Positions 1 to 7,445 of a stretch of 64,000 nt of DNA are shown here, in pieces (the stretch's first letter is position 1; each line of letters opens with the position of its first letter). Under the pieces are notes generated by a model, which saw only the letters and a program-made list of their open reading frames with translations, searched no databases and was not told the DNA's origin. A program made the translations under genes and the position numbers. This DNA is from Mycolicibacter hiberniae (lineage in GTDB: Bacteria; Actinomycetota; Actinomycetes; Mycobacteriales; Mycobacteriaceae): assembly GCF_010729485.1 (NCBI RefSeq), contig NZ_AP022609.1, positions 1,178,001 to 1,242,000 on the forward strand, read 5' to 3'.

Positions 1-294
1 CCAGGGTTCCAGCTCGGTCGGGATGGTGTTGACGTAGTCGGTGGAGGTGAGCGCAGGGATGGCCACCCGCTGCTCGCCGGCGCGTTCGAGCAACCGCAAC
101 ATCAGGTAGCGGGCGCGGGCCGGGCCGGAGCGGGCCAGCAGCTCGTCGAAGGACTCCAGCCATTCGGAGGTCTCGTCGGGGTCGATGTCGGGAAGGTAGG
201 AGGCCACCCCTTCGCGGATCACCCGGACCCGGTCGGATTCTCCTGTGTTGCTTGGCTTTTTGGCCAGATCCTGATGTTGGGCCTCAGTGGTCAA
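1..294 (-). CDS. aceE: Pyruvate dehydrogenase E1 component, N-terminal part (gene runs off the left edge)
   Basis: Only the first 98 codons are present, on the minus strand. The translation matches the start of mycobacterial AceE (Rv2241) almost residue for residue, including [20 protein letters not shown] and the later [12 protein letters not shown] stretch. AceE is the thiamine-diphosphate E1 subunit that decarboxylates pyruvate and passes the acetyl group to the lipoyl domains of DlaT, whose gene is at 43518-45287. The start chosen is a TTG at 294. It is preceded at good spacing by AAGGAG, and the resulting MTTE N-terminus agrees with the known protein. The gene is divergent from the lipoprotein gene at 484, leaving a 189-bp shared intergenic region. 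The family is certain; the C-terminal 90% cannot be seen. Confidence 0.95.
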   Translation of the reverse strand, partial: MTTEAQHQDLAKKPSNTGESDRVRVIREGVASYLPDIDPDETSEWLESFDELLARSGPARARYLMLRLLERAGEQRVAIPALTSTDYVNTIPTELEPW

Positions 295-483
295 CGCGTT
301 GCTCCTTGGTTCGGAGGTCAAGATGTGCCTCCCGGCTTGTGGCCAGGACGGGCACCGACCGATCGAATTGCCGGTCCGGTCTTTTCTATCCTGCCCCACT
401 TGGCGCGCGGGCGGCGGTGGGTGAGTGCCCGCTGGGTGGGCTGATCTCGGCTTGATTGCGGCTACGCGGTAACGTTTGAAGTT

Positions 484-1074
484 GTGCTTACCCGATGGCG
501 GACTGCCTCGCGCGCCCAGGCGCGGCGACACGCTCGGATGGGCGCGTCCGTCGCCGGTTTCGCCGCCGCGTTGGCTATGGGCGTCGTGGGCTGTACCAAC
601 ATCATCGGAGGCAGCCCGGAGGCGGACACCGCCGAGGCTCCGGCCTACCGCTCCTCGGTGTCGGCGTCGGTTTCGGCCTCGGAAGCCACCTCCAGCCTGC
701 GGGAGACCCAGCGTCAGCAGTCGATGACCACCCAGGCGGTCCGCGGCGCATGCGGCCGGTTCGCCTCCAGCAGCACTGACGCTGTCGACGTGGTGAATAA
801 GTACGTGGAGGCGTTCAACAAGGGCGGCGACATCTCCGGGACCGCCGGGCCGGCGGTGGAGGCCCTCAATCGCAGTGCCGACGAAGTCGCTGCGGCCATC
901 AACGAGAAGCTGTCGAAGGAGCTGACCGACGCCTTCACCACTTATGCCCAGGCGGCTCGCGGAGTCGCCACCGCGATTTCGTCAAAGGCGCCGGTTGCGG
1001 TTTACAACGCCCGCAAAGATGAACTCAACCGGGCCCGGGACAGGGGTATGCAGCTGTGCAAAGCCTTCTGACTC
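484..1074 (+). CDS. Putative lipoprotein, Rv2240c-type
   Basis: A protein of about 195 residues with an arginine-rich N-terminus, a hydrophobic stretch (about residues 20-36) and a lipobox-like VVGC with Cys37, so probably a secreted lipid-anchored protein. The mature part is polar, Ser/Ala-rich and mostly helical in character, with one Cys pair (CGRF near residue 90 and a C-terminal CKAF). Position beside aceE and before the DUF3052 and ahpE genes matches Rv2240c of M. tuberculosis, a protein of unknown function. The GTG at 484 gives a long n-region; an ATG at 538 would give a more typical signal peptide, so the start is uncertain. I know no enzymatic domain here. Confidence 0.7.
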
Positions 1075-1092
1075 ATCCGGTCCCGGATAACC

Positions 1093-1107
1093 GGGGGATT
1101 CGCCCCC
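1093..1107 (+). terminator. Possible terminator hairpin after the lipoprotein gene
   Basis: GGGGG at 1093-1097 and CCCCC at 1103-1107 flank a 5-base loop and are followed by an A/T-rich run (AATTAA). An overlapping alternative stem, CCGGT/ACCGG, lies at 1077-1094. Both are short and there is no clear U tract, so this is only a candidate. Confidence 0.3.
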
Positions 1108-1178
1108 AATTAACCCACACAACTGTGCAACGATGATTCACAATTCATGGCGCGCTGACGATGGAAGGAGGTCGCACG

Positions 1179-1601
1179 GTGGTCGCGGCGGATAACGCCC
1201 CGAACTTCGCCCGCAAATTGGGCGTTGAGAGCGAGCAGTTGGTCCAGGAGTTCGGCTGGGATGAGGACGCCGACGACGACATCCGTGTCGACGTCGAAGA
1301 GGCCTGCGGTAGCGAACTGCTCGACGAAGACACCGACGAGGTGGTCGACGTGGTGCTGCTGTGGTGGCGCGACGGTGACGGCGATCTGGTGGACACCCTG
1401 ATGGATGCCATCACGGCGCTGGCCGATGACGGCGTGATCTGGGTGCTGACACCCAAGACCGGCCGGTCAGGCCATGTGCAGCCCGCGGAGATCGCCGAAG
1501 CGGCGCCCACGGCCGGGCTGATGCCCACGTCGTCGGTCAATCTGGGGGACTGGAGCGCCAGTCGCCTGGTCCAGCCCAAGTCCCGCGCAGGCAAGCGCTG
1601 A
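1179..1601 (+). CDS. DUF3052 family protein, Rv2239c-type
   Basis: A 140-residue acidic protein of the actinobacterial DUF3052 family, function unknown. It begins VVAADNAPNFARKLGV and has an Asp/Glu-rich middle (residues about 25-50, WDEDADDDIRVDVEE) followed by a conserved VLTPK segment near residue 90. An in-frame ATG lies at 1161, but AAGGAGG at 1165-1171 falls inside that extension and is correctly spaced for the GTG at 1179, so I chose the GTG. The stop codon overlaps the ahpE start (TGATG), so the two genes are very likely co-translated. The constant pairing with ahpE hints at a shared context but does not give a function. Confidence 0.85.
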   Translation: MVAADNAPNFARKLGVESEQLVQEFGWDEDADDDIRVDVEEACGSELLDEDTDEVVDVVLLWWRDGDGDLVDTLMDAITALADDGVIWVLTPKTGRSGHVQPAEIAEAAPTAGLMPTSSVNLGDWSASRLVQPKSRAGKR

Positions 1602-2062
1602 TGCTGTCCGTCGGTGCGCAGGCCCCGGACTTCACCCTCAAGGATCAGAATCAGCAGCAGGTGAGCCTGAGCGGATTCCGGGGCGAGAAGAACGTCCTGG
1701 TGGTGTTCTTCCCGCTGGCGTTCACCGGTATCTGCCAGGGCGAGCTCGATGAGCTGCGCGATCACCTGCCCAGCTATGTCAACGACGACAGCGTGGCGCT
1801 GGCGATCTCGGTCGGCCCGCCGCCCACCCACAAGATCTGGGCGACCCAGAGCGGGTTTCTGTTCCCGGTGCTGTCGGATTTCTGGCCGCACGGCGCCGTC
1901 AGCCAGGCCTACGGGGTGTTCAACGCCGACACCGGCTTTCCCAACCGCGGCACCTTCGTCATCGACAAGGCCGGCATCATCCGGTTCGCCGAGATGAAGC
2001 AGCCCGGGGAGGCGCGCGACCAGCAACTGTGGCTCGACGCCCTGGGGGCGCTCAAGTCCTAG
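1601..2062 (+). CDS. ahpE: 1-Cys peroxiredoxin AhpE
   Basis: A 153-residue peroxiredoxin that reduces hydroperoxides and peroxynitrite in the cytosol; in mycobacteria it is recycled by mycothiol/mycoredoxin or thioredoxin-like partners. The peroxidatic cysteine is Cys45 in the FTGICQGEL motif, inside the family pattern PxxFTxxC. No second cysteine is present, which fits the 1-Cys mechanism of mycobacterial AhpE (Rv2238c, the same length). The ATG overlaps the stop of the DUF3052 gene by one base. The gene ends 73 bp before tRNA-Val. Confidence 0.96.
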   Translation: MLSVGAQAPDFTLKDQNQQQVSLSGFRGEKNVLVVFFPLAFTGICQGELDELRDHLPSYVNDDSVALAISVGPPPTHKIWATQSGFLFPVLSDFWPHGAVSQAYGVFNADTGFPNRGTFVIDKAGIIRFAEMKQPGEARDQQLWLDALGALKS

Positions 2063-2135
2063 CCCGCACCGCTCGTCGCCGGTCGGGGGGCGTTTTGGGT
2101 CTGCGGTACCGATCCGGGTAACCTGCCCGAGGCAG

Positions 2136-2210
2136 GGGCGCGTAGCTCAGTGGTAGAGCTCTGGTTTTACACACCAGCGGTCGGCGGTTCGATACCGTCC
2201 GCGCCCACCA
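2136..2210 (+). tRNA. valT-type: tRNA-Val, anticodon TAC
   Basis: A complete cloverleaf can be folded by eye: acceptor stem GGGCGCG/CGCGCCC (2136-2142 with 2200-2206), D arm with GCTC/GAGC, anticodon stem CTGGT/ACCAG with loop TTTACAC giving anticodon TAC, a 5-base variable loop, and T arm GGCGG-TTCGATA-CCGTC. Discriminator A2207 is followed by an encoded CCA (2208-2210). It reads GUA and, by wobble, other valine codons. The adjacent block (2321-8309) is not in the M. tuberculosis order, so the tRNA 3' end is a plausible insertion boundary, although no duplicated attachment sequence was seen. Confidence 0.97.
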
Positions 2211-2320
2211 AGAAACCACCGGTTCGGACTGGTGCGAATGCGTGCCGACGGTGCACAAGGCCGACGCGTTGGCTACCAAGCCTGCAAGCGCCAGACGCAA
2301 GAGCGGGATCGGATCAACGC

Positions 2321-3931
2321 CTAATCAGGGGCTGCAGCCGCCTTGACGCAAGCGGCGGCATCGCTACCTGCACGTCGCCCGCTGAATATGCAGTCAGAGA
2401 TCGATAGGCCGCTGACGTAGCTGTTCGAACACACTCCGACTGCGTTGCGGCCGGCGGCGTAGAGGCCCGGCACGGTGCCGCCGTCGCGGTGCGCCACTCG
2501 CCCGGTCCCCTCGTCGACGACCAGACCGCCCAGGGTCAGGCCGGGGATCGGATAGAAGGGTGAGGAGTCGGCGGAGATGTTGATCGAATAGAACGGACCG
2601 TTGATCAAGGGCCGGCACAGCGCGGTGTCCTTGTGCGCGGGATCGCCTGTGCCACTGGCTAGGCCGGCGTTGTATTGATCGACAGTCTGGCGCAGCCCGT
2701 GGGGATCGATCCCGTTCTTGCGTGCGATCCCCTCAAGTGACGGGGCCTTCTTGTGTCCGAGGGTGAACAGATATATCAGTTGCAGGCGTTGGAAGAGCTG
2801 GGTCTGCTCCCGTATCTGCTCGCGGACCTTCTGCCAGGTCGCGGCGTCGTAGATGGCCCAGCCAACACCGTCGAACTCTCGCATCAGCACGTTGCCGTGT
2901 GTCGCGCCGTAGAGGTCTTCGTTCGCGATGCGCCGACCGTCCGCGCCGACGGTGAGACCTTCGAGGAATGCGCTTGGCGGTGCGAGGAAGCGCCACGCGG
3001 TGACGTTCCCCATTTTGTCCGTGGTTCCGCCCGCGTCCAGTCCGAGCGCGATGCCGCCGCCGTCGTCGCCGGGGGTGCCCAGCGGCGAGATCTTCAGGAA
3101 CGCCGGTGCGTATTCGGCCATCCACGAACGGTTGTAGATGAAGCCGCCGGCGGTGAGGATCACTGCGCCAGCACGGGCCTCACCGCCGACCGCGCCCGCT
3201 GCCCAAATAGCCTCTGCCGCAGCTACGATGCCCTTGACAAGGCCTGGTATCCACGTGGCGACCTTTCCGGTCGACGTGGTCAACAGTGCGTACTTGCGTG
3301 CGTTGGGGTGGGTGAGCGCCAGTGCCCGGTAACGCACTCCGAGGACCCGTCCGCTCTCGTCCTTGATCAGGGACTGCACCCGCGCGAGGGGGAGGAAGAC
3401 GACTCCTTTGGACAGCGCGGAGCGCTTGAGCTTTTCGAACAACACCTTTCCAGAGCTCATACCGGGTGCTACCACGCGGTGCCCGCGCGGTGCTGGCCGC
3501 GCATGTTCGAGGTAGGGGTGGGCCTTTTCGTTCCCGGAGTAATACAAGTAGTAGTCGTCGGTGGGGTAGGAGGTCTTGTAGGACGATACGGTGCCGCCCT
3601 TGAACTGGAGCCCCTGCGCTTTCAGCCACTCGATCATGTGCGGGCTCTCGCGGCAGAATCGATCGAGCGTATCGCTGCTGACCGCGTCGCCGACCTCTTG
3701 CTGCAGGTAGGCCCGCATGTTCTCGACACTGTCTTCGTACCCGCCGGCGTCTTGTTCGGCGGTTCCGCCTCCGGCGTAGACGATTCCGCCGGAGAGCGCC
3801 GTTGCTCCGCCCCCATACCCGCGGTCGAGAACAAGGACTCGAGCGCCGTTGTCGGCCGCCTCGATGGCCGCGGCAGCACCGGCGGCTCCAAAGCCGACCA
3901 CGATGACGTCATAGTCAGATGTCGGTGACAT
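2321..3931 (-). CDS. FAD-dependent oxidoreductase, FAD_binding_2 / ketosteroid dehydrogenase-like
   Basis: A 536-residue flavoprotein. The N-terminus carries a dinucleotide fold, DVIVVGFGAAGAAAAIEA, with the GxGxxG-type motif and an acidic LDRG at the end of the second strand. The C-terminus has the FAD-contacting segment GLYAAGRNAVGVCSNSYVSG. This layout is that of the fumarate reductase/3-ketosteroid dehydrogenase superfamily (PF00890). Members oxidise steroid rings or reduce fumarate-like substrates, but the substrate cannot be told here. The ATG at 3931 is preceded by GGGAG at 5 bases and puts the fold at the N-terminus; a longer start at 3964 overlaps the upstream gene. It lies 29 bp downstream of an SDR gene in the same orientation, so the two are probably an operon acting on one alcohol/ketone substrate. 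Confidence 0.85.
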   Translation of the reverse strand: MSPTSDYDVIVVGFGAAGAAAAIEAADNGARVLVLDRGYGGGATALSGGIVYAGGGTAEQDAGGYEDSVENMRAYLQQEVGDAVSSDTLDRFCRESPHMIEWLKAQGLQFKGGTVSSYKTSYPTDDYYLYYSGNEKAHPYLEHARPAPRGHRVVAPGMSSGKVLFEKLKRSALSKGVVFLPLARVQSLIKDESGRVLGVRYRALALTHPNARKYALLTTSTGKVATWIPGLVKGIVAAAEAIWAAGAVGGEARAGAVILTAGGFIYNRSWMAEYAPAFLKISPLGTPGDDGGGIALGLDAGGTTDKMGNVTAWRFLAPPSAFLEGLTVGADGRRIANEDLYGATHGNVLMREFDGVGWAIYDAATWQKVREQIREQTQLFQRLQLIYLFTLGHKKAPSLEGIARKNGIDPHGLRQTVDQYNAGLASGTGDPAHKDTALCRPLINGPFYSINISADSSPFYPIPGLTLGGLVVDEGTGRVAHRDGGTVPGLYAAGRNAVGVCSNSYVSGLSISDCIFSGRRAGSDAAACVKAAAAPD

Positions 3932-3960
3932 ATTCACTCCCGCAAGAGCATCGGTGGCAA

Positions 3961-4752
3961 TCAAAGGACAGATTTGATCTGCTTGGCAACAAGCCGTGTA
4001 GTGCGTTTCGCTGATATGCGCGACAGGATGTCGAGGACTCGTGCGTCGGTGCCGATCAGGACTCGGAAACGATCGTTCGCTATGCCGTCGACGATCTTGG
4101 CCGCGGCGGCTTCCGGAGTGACCGAGCGGACTTTCCGCCCGCCGGCATCCAGCATCTCGACACCGGAGTTGCCGGTCAGATTCGTCGACACATTGCCGGG
4201 AAAGACGGTCACCACATGAACTTTGGTGTCACACAACTCGGCGTACAGTCCTTCGCTGAACTGCTTCACCGCGCCCTTGCTGGCGCTGTAGAGGGTCTGG
4301 CTGGCGAACGGCAGGAGGGCCGACAGACTCGACATATTGGTCACGTTGGCTTCAGGCCGGGCCAACAGGACCGGTAAGAATGTCCGGCACATGGTCACCA
4401 TGCCGGTGAAGTTCACAGCCATGATTCGATCGAGATCCGTGACCGACAGATCGGTGAACGGCGCAAACCGGTGAATCACACCCGCGATGTTGACCAGCCC
4501 GTCGATGCTGTTGTGCACCTTCAACACGTCGGCGGGCAAGGCGGCAACTGCATCTGCGTTCGTGATGTCCACCGGGTGGGTGGACACCGAGGCTCGTGCA
4601 CTGGTGATGAGATCAGCAGTGCGGACCAAGCCTGCTTCATCTACATCGACCGCAGCTATCCGTGCCCCGCGCTGGGCCAGCGCGAGCGCGACTTGCCGGC
4701 CCATCCCGTTGCCGGCACCGCTGACGACAAAGACCTTGTCGGATATCTGCAC
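3961..4752 (-). CDS. Short-chain dehydrogenase/reductase (SDR)
   Basis: A classical SDR of 263 residues. It has the cofactor motif VVSGAGNGMGRQ (TGxxxGxG type) at about residues 9-20, an acidic AAVDVDE after strand 2 that suggests NAD rather than NADP, NIAG-type VNIAGV near residue 88, the catalytic Ser in the NMSSLSAL region, and YSASK with the catalytic Tyr and Lys. The start is a GTG at 4752 with GAGGAG five bases upstream. It is the first gene of a two-gene operon with the FAD dehydrogenase at 2321-3931. It would oxidise or reduce a hydroxyl/ketone group; lipid or steroid metabolism is an inference from the partner gene. Confidence 0.88.
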   Translation of the reverse strand: MQISDKVFVVSGAGNGMGRQVALALAQRGARIAAVDVDEAGLVRTADLITSARASVSTHPVDITNADAVAALPADVLKVHNSIDGLVNIAGVIHRFAPFTDLSVTDLDRIMAVNFTGMVTMCRTFLPVLLARPEANVTNMSSLSALLPFASQTLYSASKGAVKQFSEGLYAELCDTKVHVVTVFPGNVSTNLTGNSGVEMLDAGGRKVRSVTPEAAAAKIVDGIANDRFRVLIGTDARVLDILSRISAKRTTRLVAKQIKSVL

Positions 4753-5091
4753 CAGGGCTCCTCGGGCGGTACGTGCGTTACGCGGCCGGTAAAAGGATTC
4801 GAGCGGCCTTCAGCGACGTAGTCTGCGACACCGGACTGCATACGCGAAGGCCGCTTCCCGGCCAGCGGTCAGCCCGGCGGCGGGCTGCACGGCCCGGGAT
4901 GCGCGGGATGTCGGTATTGAACCCCGCAGCTGACACTTACCGGCCGCACCGGCAAGCCGACCGGTGTCCGTGCGGTGCTGTGGCTGAGCCTGCTGGTGCT
5001 GATCGGGGCCATCGCGCTGCTCATCGTGTTCGCCGCCTGAGGGCACCGTCTCGTCACGGCTTCGCGGGCGGGCGTGGCCCGACGGCGCGGC
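4753..5091. other. Intergenic stretch with no intact gene
   Basis: This 339-bp gap separates the leftward SDR operon from the 3' end of the leftward kmtR operon. Its only coding-like content is the membrane-segment tail at 4921-5040. I saw no RNA gene, terminator or mobile element in it. Confidence 0.5.
4921..5040 (+). pseudogene. Possible C-terminal remnant of a membrane protein
   Basis: An open frame of 39 codons ends at TGA 5038-5040. Its last 20 residues are a textbook membrane helix (WLSLLVLIGAIALLIVFAA), preceded by a basic, Gly/Thr-rich segment. There is no ATG, GTG or TTG in frame before the helix except a GTG close to it, and a stop codon lies just upstream (4918-4920). It therefore looks like the 3' end of a lost gene rather than an intact one. 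I do not recognise the parent protein. A chance open frame remains possible. Confidence 0.3.
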
Positions 5092-5310
5092 TCAGTGCGA
5101 ATGCGCGTGACCGGCGTGTTCCAGGCCGGCCTGATGGGTGTGCGGATGGCTGTGCACGGTCCCGTCGTCGTGCGTGTGCTCGTGCGTGTGCTCGATGTGG
5201 GCGTGCTCGTGCGCGTCGTGCACGTGGGTGTGTGTCAGGTCGCCGTGGGTGTGCTCGTGCGCGTGCGGCGCGTCGTGGACGTGGTCTTGGTCGTGAGCAT
5301 GGTGCGACAT
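5092..5310 (-). CDS. Histidine-rich 72-residue peptide, putative metal-binding protein
   Basis: The protein has 72 residues, 27 of them His, arranged largely as HxH repeats (HAHEHTH, HTHVHDAHEHAH, HTHEHTH) with Asp/Glu between them. It has no signal peptide, Cys or membrane segment, so it would sit in the cytosol as a metal store or chaperone. The ATG at 5310 lies 4 bp after the kmtR stop, and AAGGGAG at the end of kmtR serves as ribosome binding site, so the genes are co-transcribed. Downstream of a nickel/cobalt sensor, binding of Ni, Co or Zn is the natural inference. I know no named family; the coding strand is supported by operon position and ribosome binding site because the opposite strand is also open. 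Confidence 0.75.
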   Translation of the reverse strand: MSHHAHDQDHVHDAPHAHEHTHGDLTHTHVHDAHEHAHIEHTHEHTHDDGTVHSHPHTHQAGLEHAGHAHSH

Positions 5311-5314
5311 GGGG

Positions 5315-5731
5315 CTATCTCCCTTGTTCGATGGCGGGCTGCCGCAACTCCGGCAGTGTCTCTCCGGCAGCAGCCGGCAGCTTCTGCGCGGCACGGTGAT
5401 GCGGAGGGACCCCTGGGCCGGCGTGCTCGGCGTTGAAGACCGCGTCGGTCACCAGTTGGCAGACGTGCTCGTTCTCCATGCTGTAGAAGATCGTGGTGCC
5501 CTCGCGGCGGGTGCGCACCAGCCGGGCCATCCGCAGTTTCGCCAGGTGTTGCGACACCGACGGCGCCGGCTTGCCGACGTGCTCGGCGAGTTCATTGACC
5601 GACATCTCCCGGCTGGTCAACGCCCACAGCACCTGCACGCGGGTGGCGTCGGCCAGCATCCGGAACACCTCCACGATCAGGCCCACCTGATCGTCGGGCA
5701 ACCGGTCCGCTGGACCATTATCTGCATGCAT
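5315..5731 (-). CDS. kmtR: ArsR/SmtB-family nickel/cobalt-responsive repressor KmtR
   Basis: A 138-residue winged-helix repressor nearly identical along its core to M. tuberculosis KmtR (Rv0827c): LPDDQVGLIVEVFRMLADAT, VNELAEHVGKPAPSVSQHL and DAVFNAEHAGPG. His89, Glu102, His103, His111 and His112 correspond, with a one-residue shift, to the metal ligands described for KmtR (88, 101, 102, 110, 111). When free of metal the family binds its operator; Ni or Co releases it. A TTG at 5737 is in frame, but the ATG at 5731 matches the known N-terminus and sits six bases after a -10 element, so a leaderless mRNA is likely. It is first in an operon with the His-rich gene. The location differs from M. 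tuberculosis, where kmtR is elsewhere. Confidence 0.92.
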   Translation of the reverse strand: MHADNGPADRLPDDQVGLIVEVFRMLADATRVQVLWALTSREMSVNELAEHVGKPAPSVSQHLAKLRMARLVRTRREGTTIFYSMENEHVCQLVTDAVFNAEHAGPGVPPHHRAAQKLPAAAGETLPELRQPAIEQGR

Positions 5732-5741
5732 ACGCAAATAA
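5718..5741 (-). promoter_or_regulatory. Operator-like dyad over the kmtR start
   Basis: Read on the minus strand, TTAT-T-TGC-G-T at one end mirrors A-T-GCA-G-ATAA at the other, giving a 24-bp imperfect palindrome with 9 matching bases per arm out of 12. It covers part of the -10 region and the kmtR start codon, the usual place for an ArsR/SmtB operator. KmtR autoregulation is known in M. tuberculosis; that this exact dyad is the site is inference. Confidence 0.6.
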
Positions 5742-5768
5742 TAAGTCTTGGGACGTGACGGGTGTCAA
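5738..5768 (-). promoter_or_regulatory. kmtR promoter (-35 TTGACA, -10 TATTAT)
   Basis: On the minus strand a perfect TTGACA (5763-5768) is separated by 19 bases from TATTAT (5738-5743); TTATTA one base earlier gives an 18-base spacer. The ATG begins six bases after the -10, so transcription probably starts at or next to the start codon, giving a leaderless mRNA as is common in mycobacteria. Confidence 0.6.
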
Positions 5769-5850
5769 CCCTCGGCTCCCCCCAGGGGCATGTGGGGCGG
5801 TCGGTAGTGTCCTGCGGGCAAGCTGTCAGCGCTCTAGCGGAGGTAACTCG

Positions 5851-7443
5851 ATGTCGACGCAGTCCATGCGCCAGCCCATTCACTCCGGACATCTCACCGT
5901 GGGAGCCCTCAAGCGCAACAGGGACCGCCCGGTGCTGTTCTTGGGCGACACCACGCTGACCGGTGGGCAGCTTGCCGAGCGCATCAGCCAGTACATCCAG
6001 GCCTTCGACGCGCTCGGAGCTGACGCAACCGGCCTGTTGTCGCTGAACCGCCCTGAGGTGCTGATGATCATCGGCGCCGGGCAGATCCGGGGCTACCGGC
6101 GTACCGCGCTGCACCCGCTGGGGTCACTCGACGACCACGCCTACGTGCTGGCCGACGCCGAGGTCGCCACGCTGATCATCGATCCCACCCCGGCGTTCGT
6201 GGAGCGCGCCCTGGGCCTGCTCGAGAAGGTGCCGACGCTGCGGCAGGTGCTGACCATCGGGCCGGTGCCCGCGGCGCTCGAGGGCAAGGCCGTGGACCTG
6301 GCTGCCGAGGCGGCCAAGTACGAGCCGCAGCCGCTGGTGCCCGCCGATCTGCCCGCCGACCACATCGGCGGCCTCACTTACACCGGCGGGACCACCGGCA
6401 AGCCCAAGGGCGTCATGGGCACCGTGTCTTCCATCACCGCGATGACTACCACGCAGCTCGCCGAGTGGGAGTGGCCGGAGCACCCCAAGTTCCTGATGTG
6501 CACCCCGCTGTCGCATGCCGGCGCAGCGTTCTTCGTGCCGACCATCGTCAAGGGCGGCGAGCTGGTGGTGCTGACCAAATTCGACCCCGCCGAGGTGCTG
6601 CGGGTGATCGAGGAGCAGAAGATCACCGCCACCATGCTGGTGCCGTCGATGATCTACGCGCTGCTGGATCACCCGGACTCGCACACCCGCGACCTGTCGT
6701 CGCTGGAGACGGTGTACTACGGCGCCTCGGCGATGAACCCGGTCCGGCTCCAGGAGGCCATCGACCGGTTCGGCCCGATCTTCGCCCAGTACTACGGCCA
6801 GTCCGAGGCGCCGATGGTGATCACCTACCTGGCCAAGGGCGACCACGACCAGAAGCGGCTGACCTCCTGCGGCCGCCCGACACTGTTCGCCCGGGTGGCG
6901 CTGCTGGGCGACGACGGAAAGCCGGTGAAACAGGGCGAGGTCGGCGAGATCTGCGTGTCCGGGCCGCTGCTGTCGGGTGGCTACTGGAAGCTTCCGGAGG
7001 CCACCGCCGAGACGTTCAAGGACGGCTGGATGCACACCGGTGACCTGGCCCGCGAAGACGAAGACGGCTTCTACTTCATCGTGGACCGCACCAAGGACAT
7101 GATCGTGACCGGCGGCTTCAACGTCTTCCCCCGCGAGGTCGAGGACGTCATCGCCGAGCACCCGTCGGTGGCGCAGGTGTGCGTGATCGGAACACCCGAC
7201 GAGAAGTGGGGCGAGGCGGTCACCGCTGTGGTGGTGCTGCGCCCCGGCGCCGACAGCGACGCCGAGGCGATCGCCACGATGACCGCCGAGATCCAGTCCG
7301 CGGTCAAAGAACGCAAGGGTTCGGTGCAGGCGCCCAAGCAGGTGATCGTCGCCGACTCCGTGCCGGTGACCGCGCTGGGCAAGCCGGACAAGAAAGCCGT
7401 ACGCGCCCAGTTCTGGTCCGGCGCCGCACGTTCCGTCGGCTGA
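5851..7443 (+). CDS. fadD8-like: Acyl-CoA synthetase / AMP-dependent ligase, FadD8-like
   Basis: A 530-residue ANL-superfamily enzyme that activates a carboxylic acid with ATP and CoA. The P-loop motif TYTGGTTGKPKGV lies near residue 173, YYGQSEAP is the adenine/substrate-pocket motif, and GWMHTGDLAREDEDGF with the C-terminal DMIVTGGFNVFPREVE and the catalytic Lys in LGKPDKKAVR complete the family signature. The N-terminal HSGHLTVGALKRNRDRPVLF resembles mycobacterial FadD8 (Rv0551c). The start at 5851 has GGAGG seven bases upstream. Its stop lies 2 bp from the stop of the convergent luciferase-like gene. The substrate is not known; a fatty or aromatic acid is likely. Confidence 0.88.
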   Translation: MSTQSMRQPIHSGHLTVGALKRNRDRPVLFLGDTTLTGGQLAERISQYIQAFDALGADATGLLSLNRPEVLMIIGAGQIRGYRRTALHPLGSLDDHAYVLADAEVATLIIDPTPAFVERALGLLEKVPTLRQVLTIGPVPAALEGKAVDLAAEAAKYEPQPLVPADLPADHIGGLTYTGGTTGKPKGVMGTVSSITAMTTTQLAEWEWPEHPKFLMCTPLSHAGAAFFVPTIVKGGELVVLTKFDPAEVLRVIEEQKITATMLVPSMIYALLDHPDSHTRDLSSLETVYYGASAMNPVRLQEAIDRFGPIFAQYYGQSEAPMVITYLAKGDHDQKRLTSCGRPTLFARVALLGDDGKPVKQGEVGEICVSGPLLSGGYWKLPEATAETFKDGWMHTGDLAREDEDGFYFIVDRTKDMIVTGGFNVFPREVEDVIAEHPSVAQVCVIGTPDEKWGEAVTAVVVLRPGADSDAEAIATMTAEIQSAVKERKGSVQAPKQVIVADSVPVTALGKPDKKAVRAQFWSGAARSVG

Positions 7444-7445
7444 GG

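Noticed and set aside
5074..5436. Plus-strand hydrophobic Val/Arg-rich frame opposite the His-rich gene
   Set aside because: His codons read backwards give Val and Met codons, which explains its appearance; kmtR operon position and ribosome binding site favour the minus strand.
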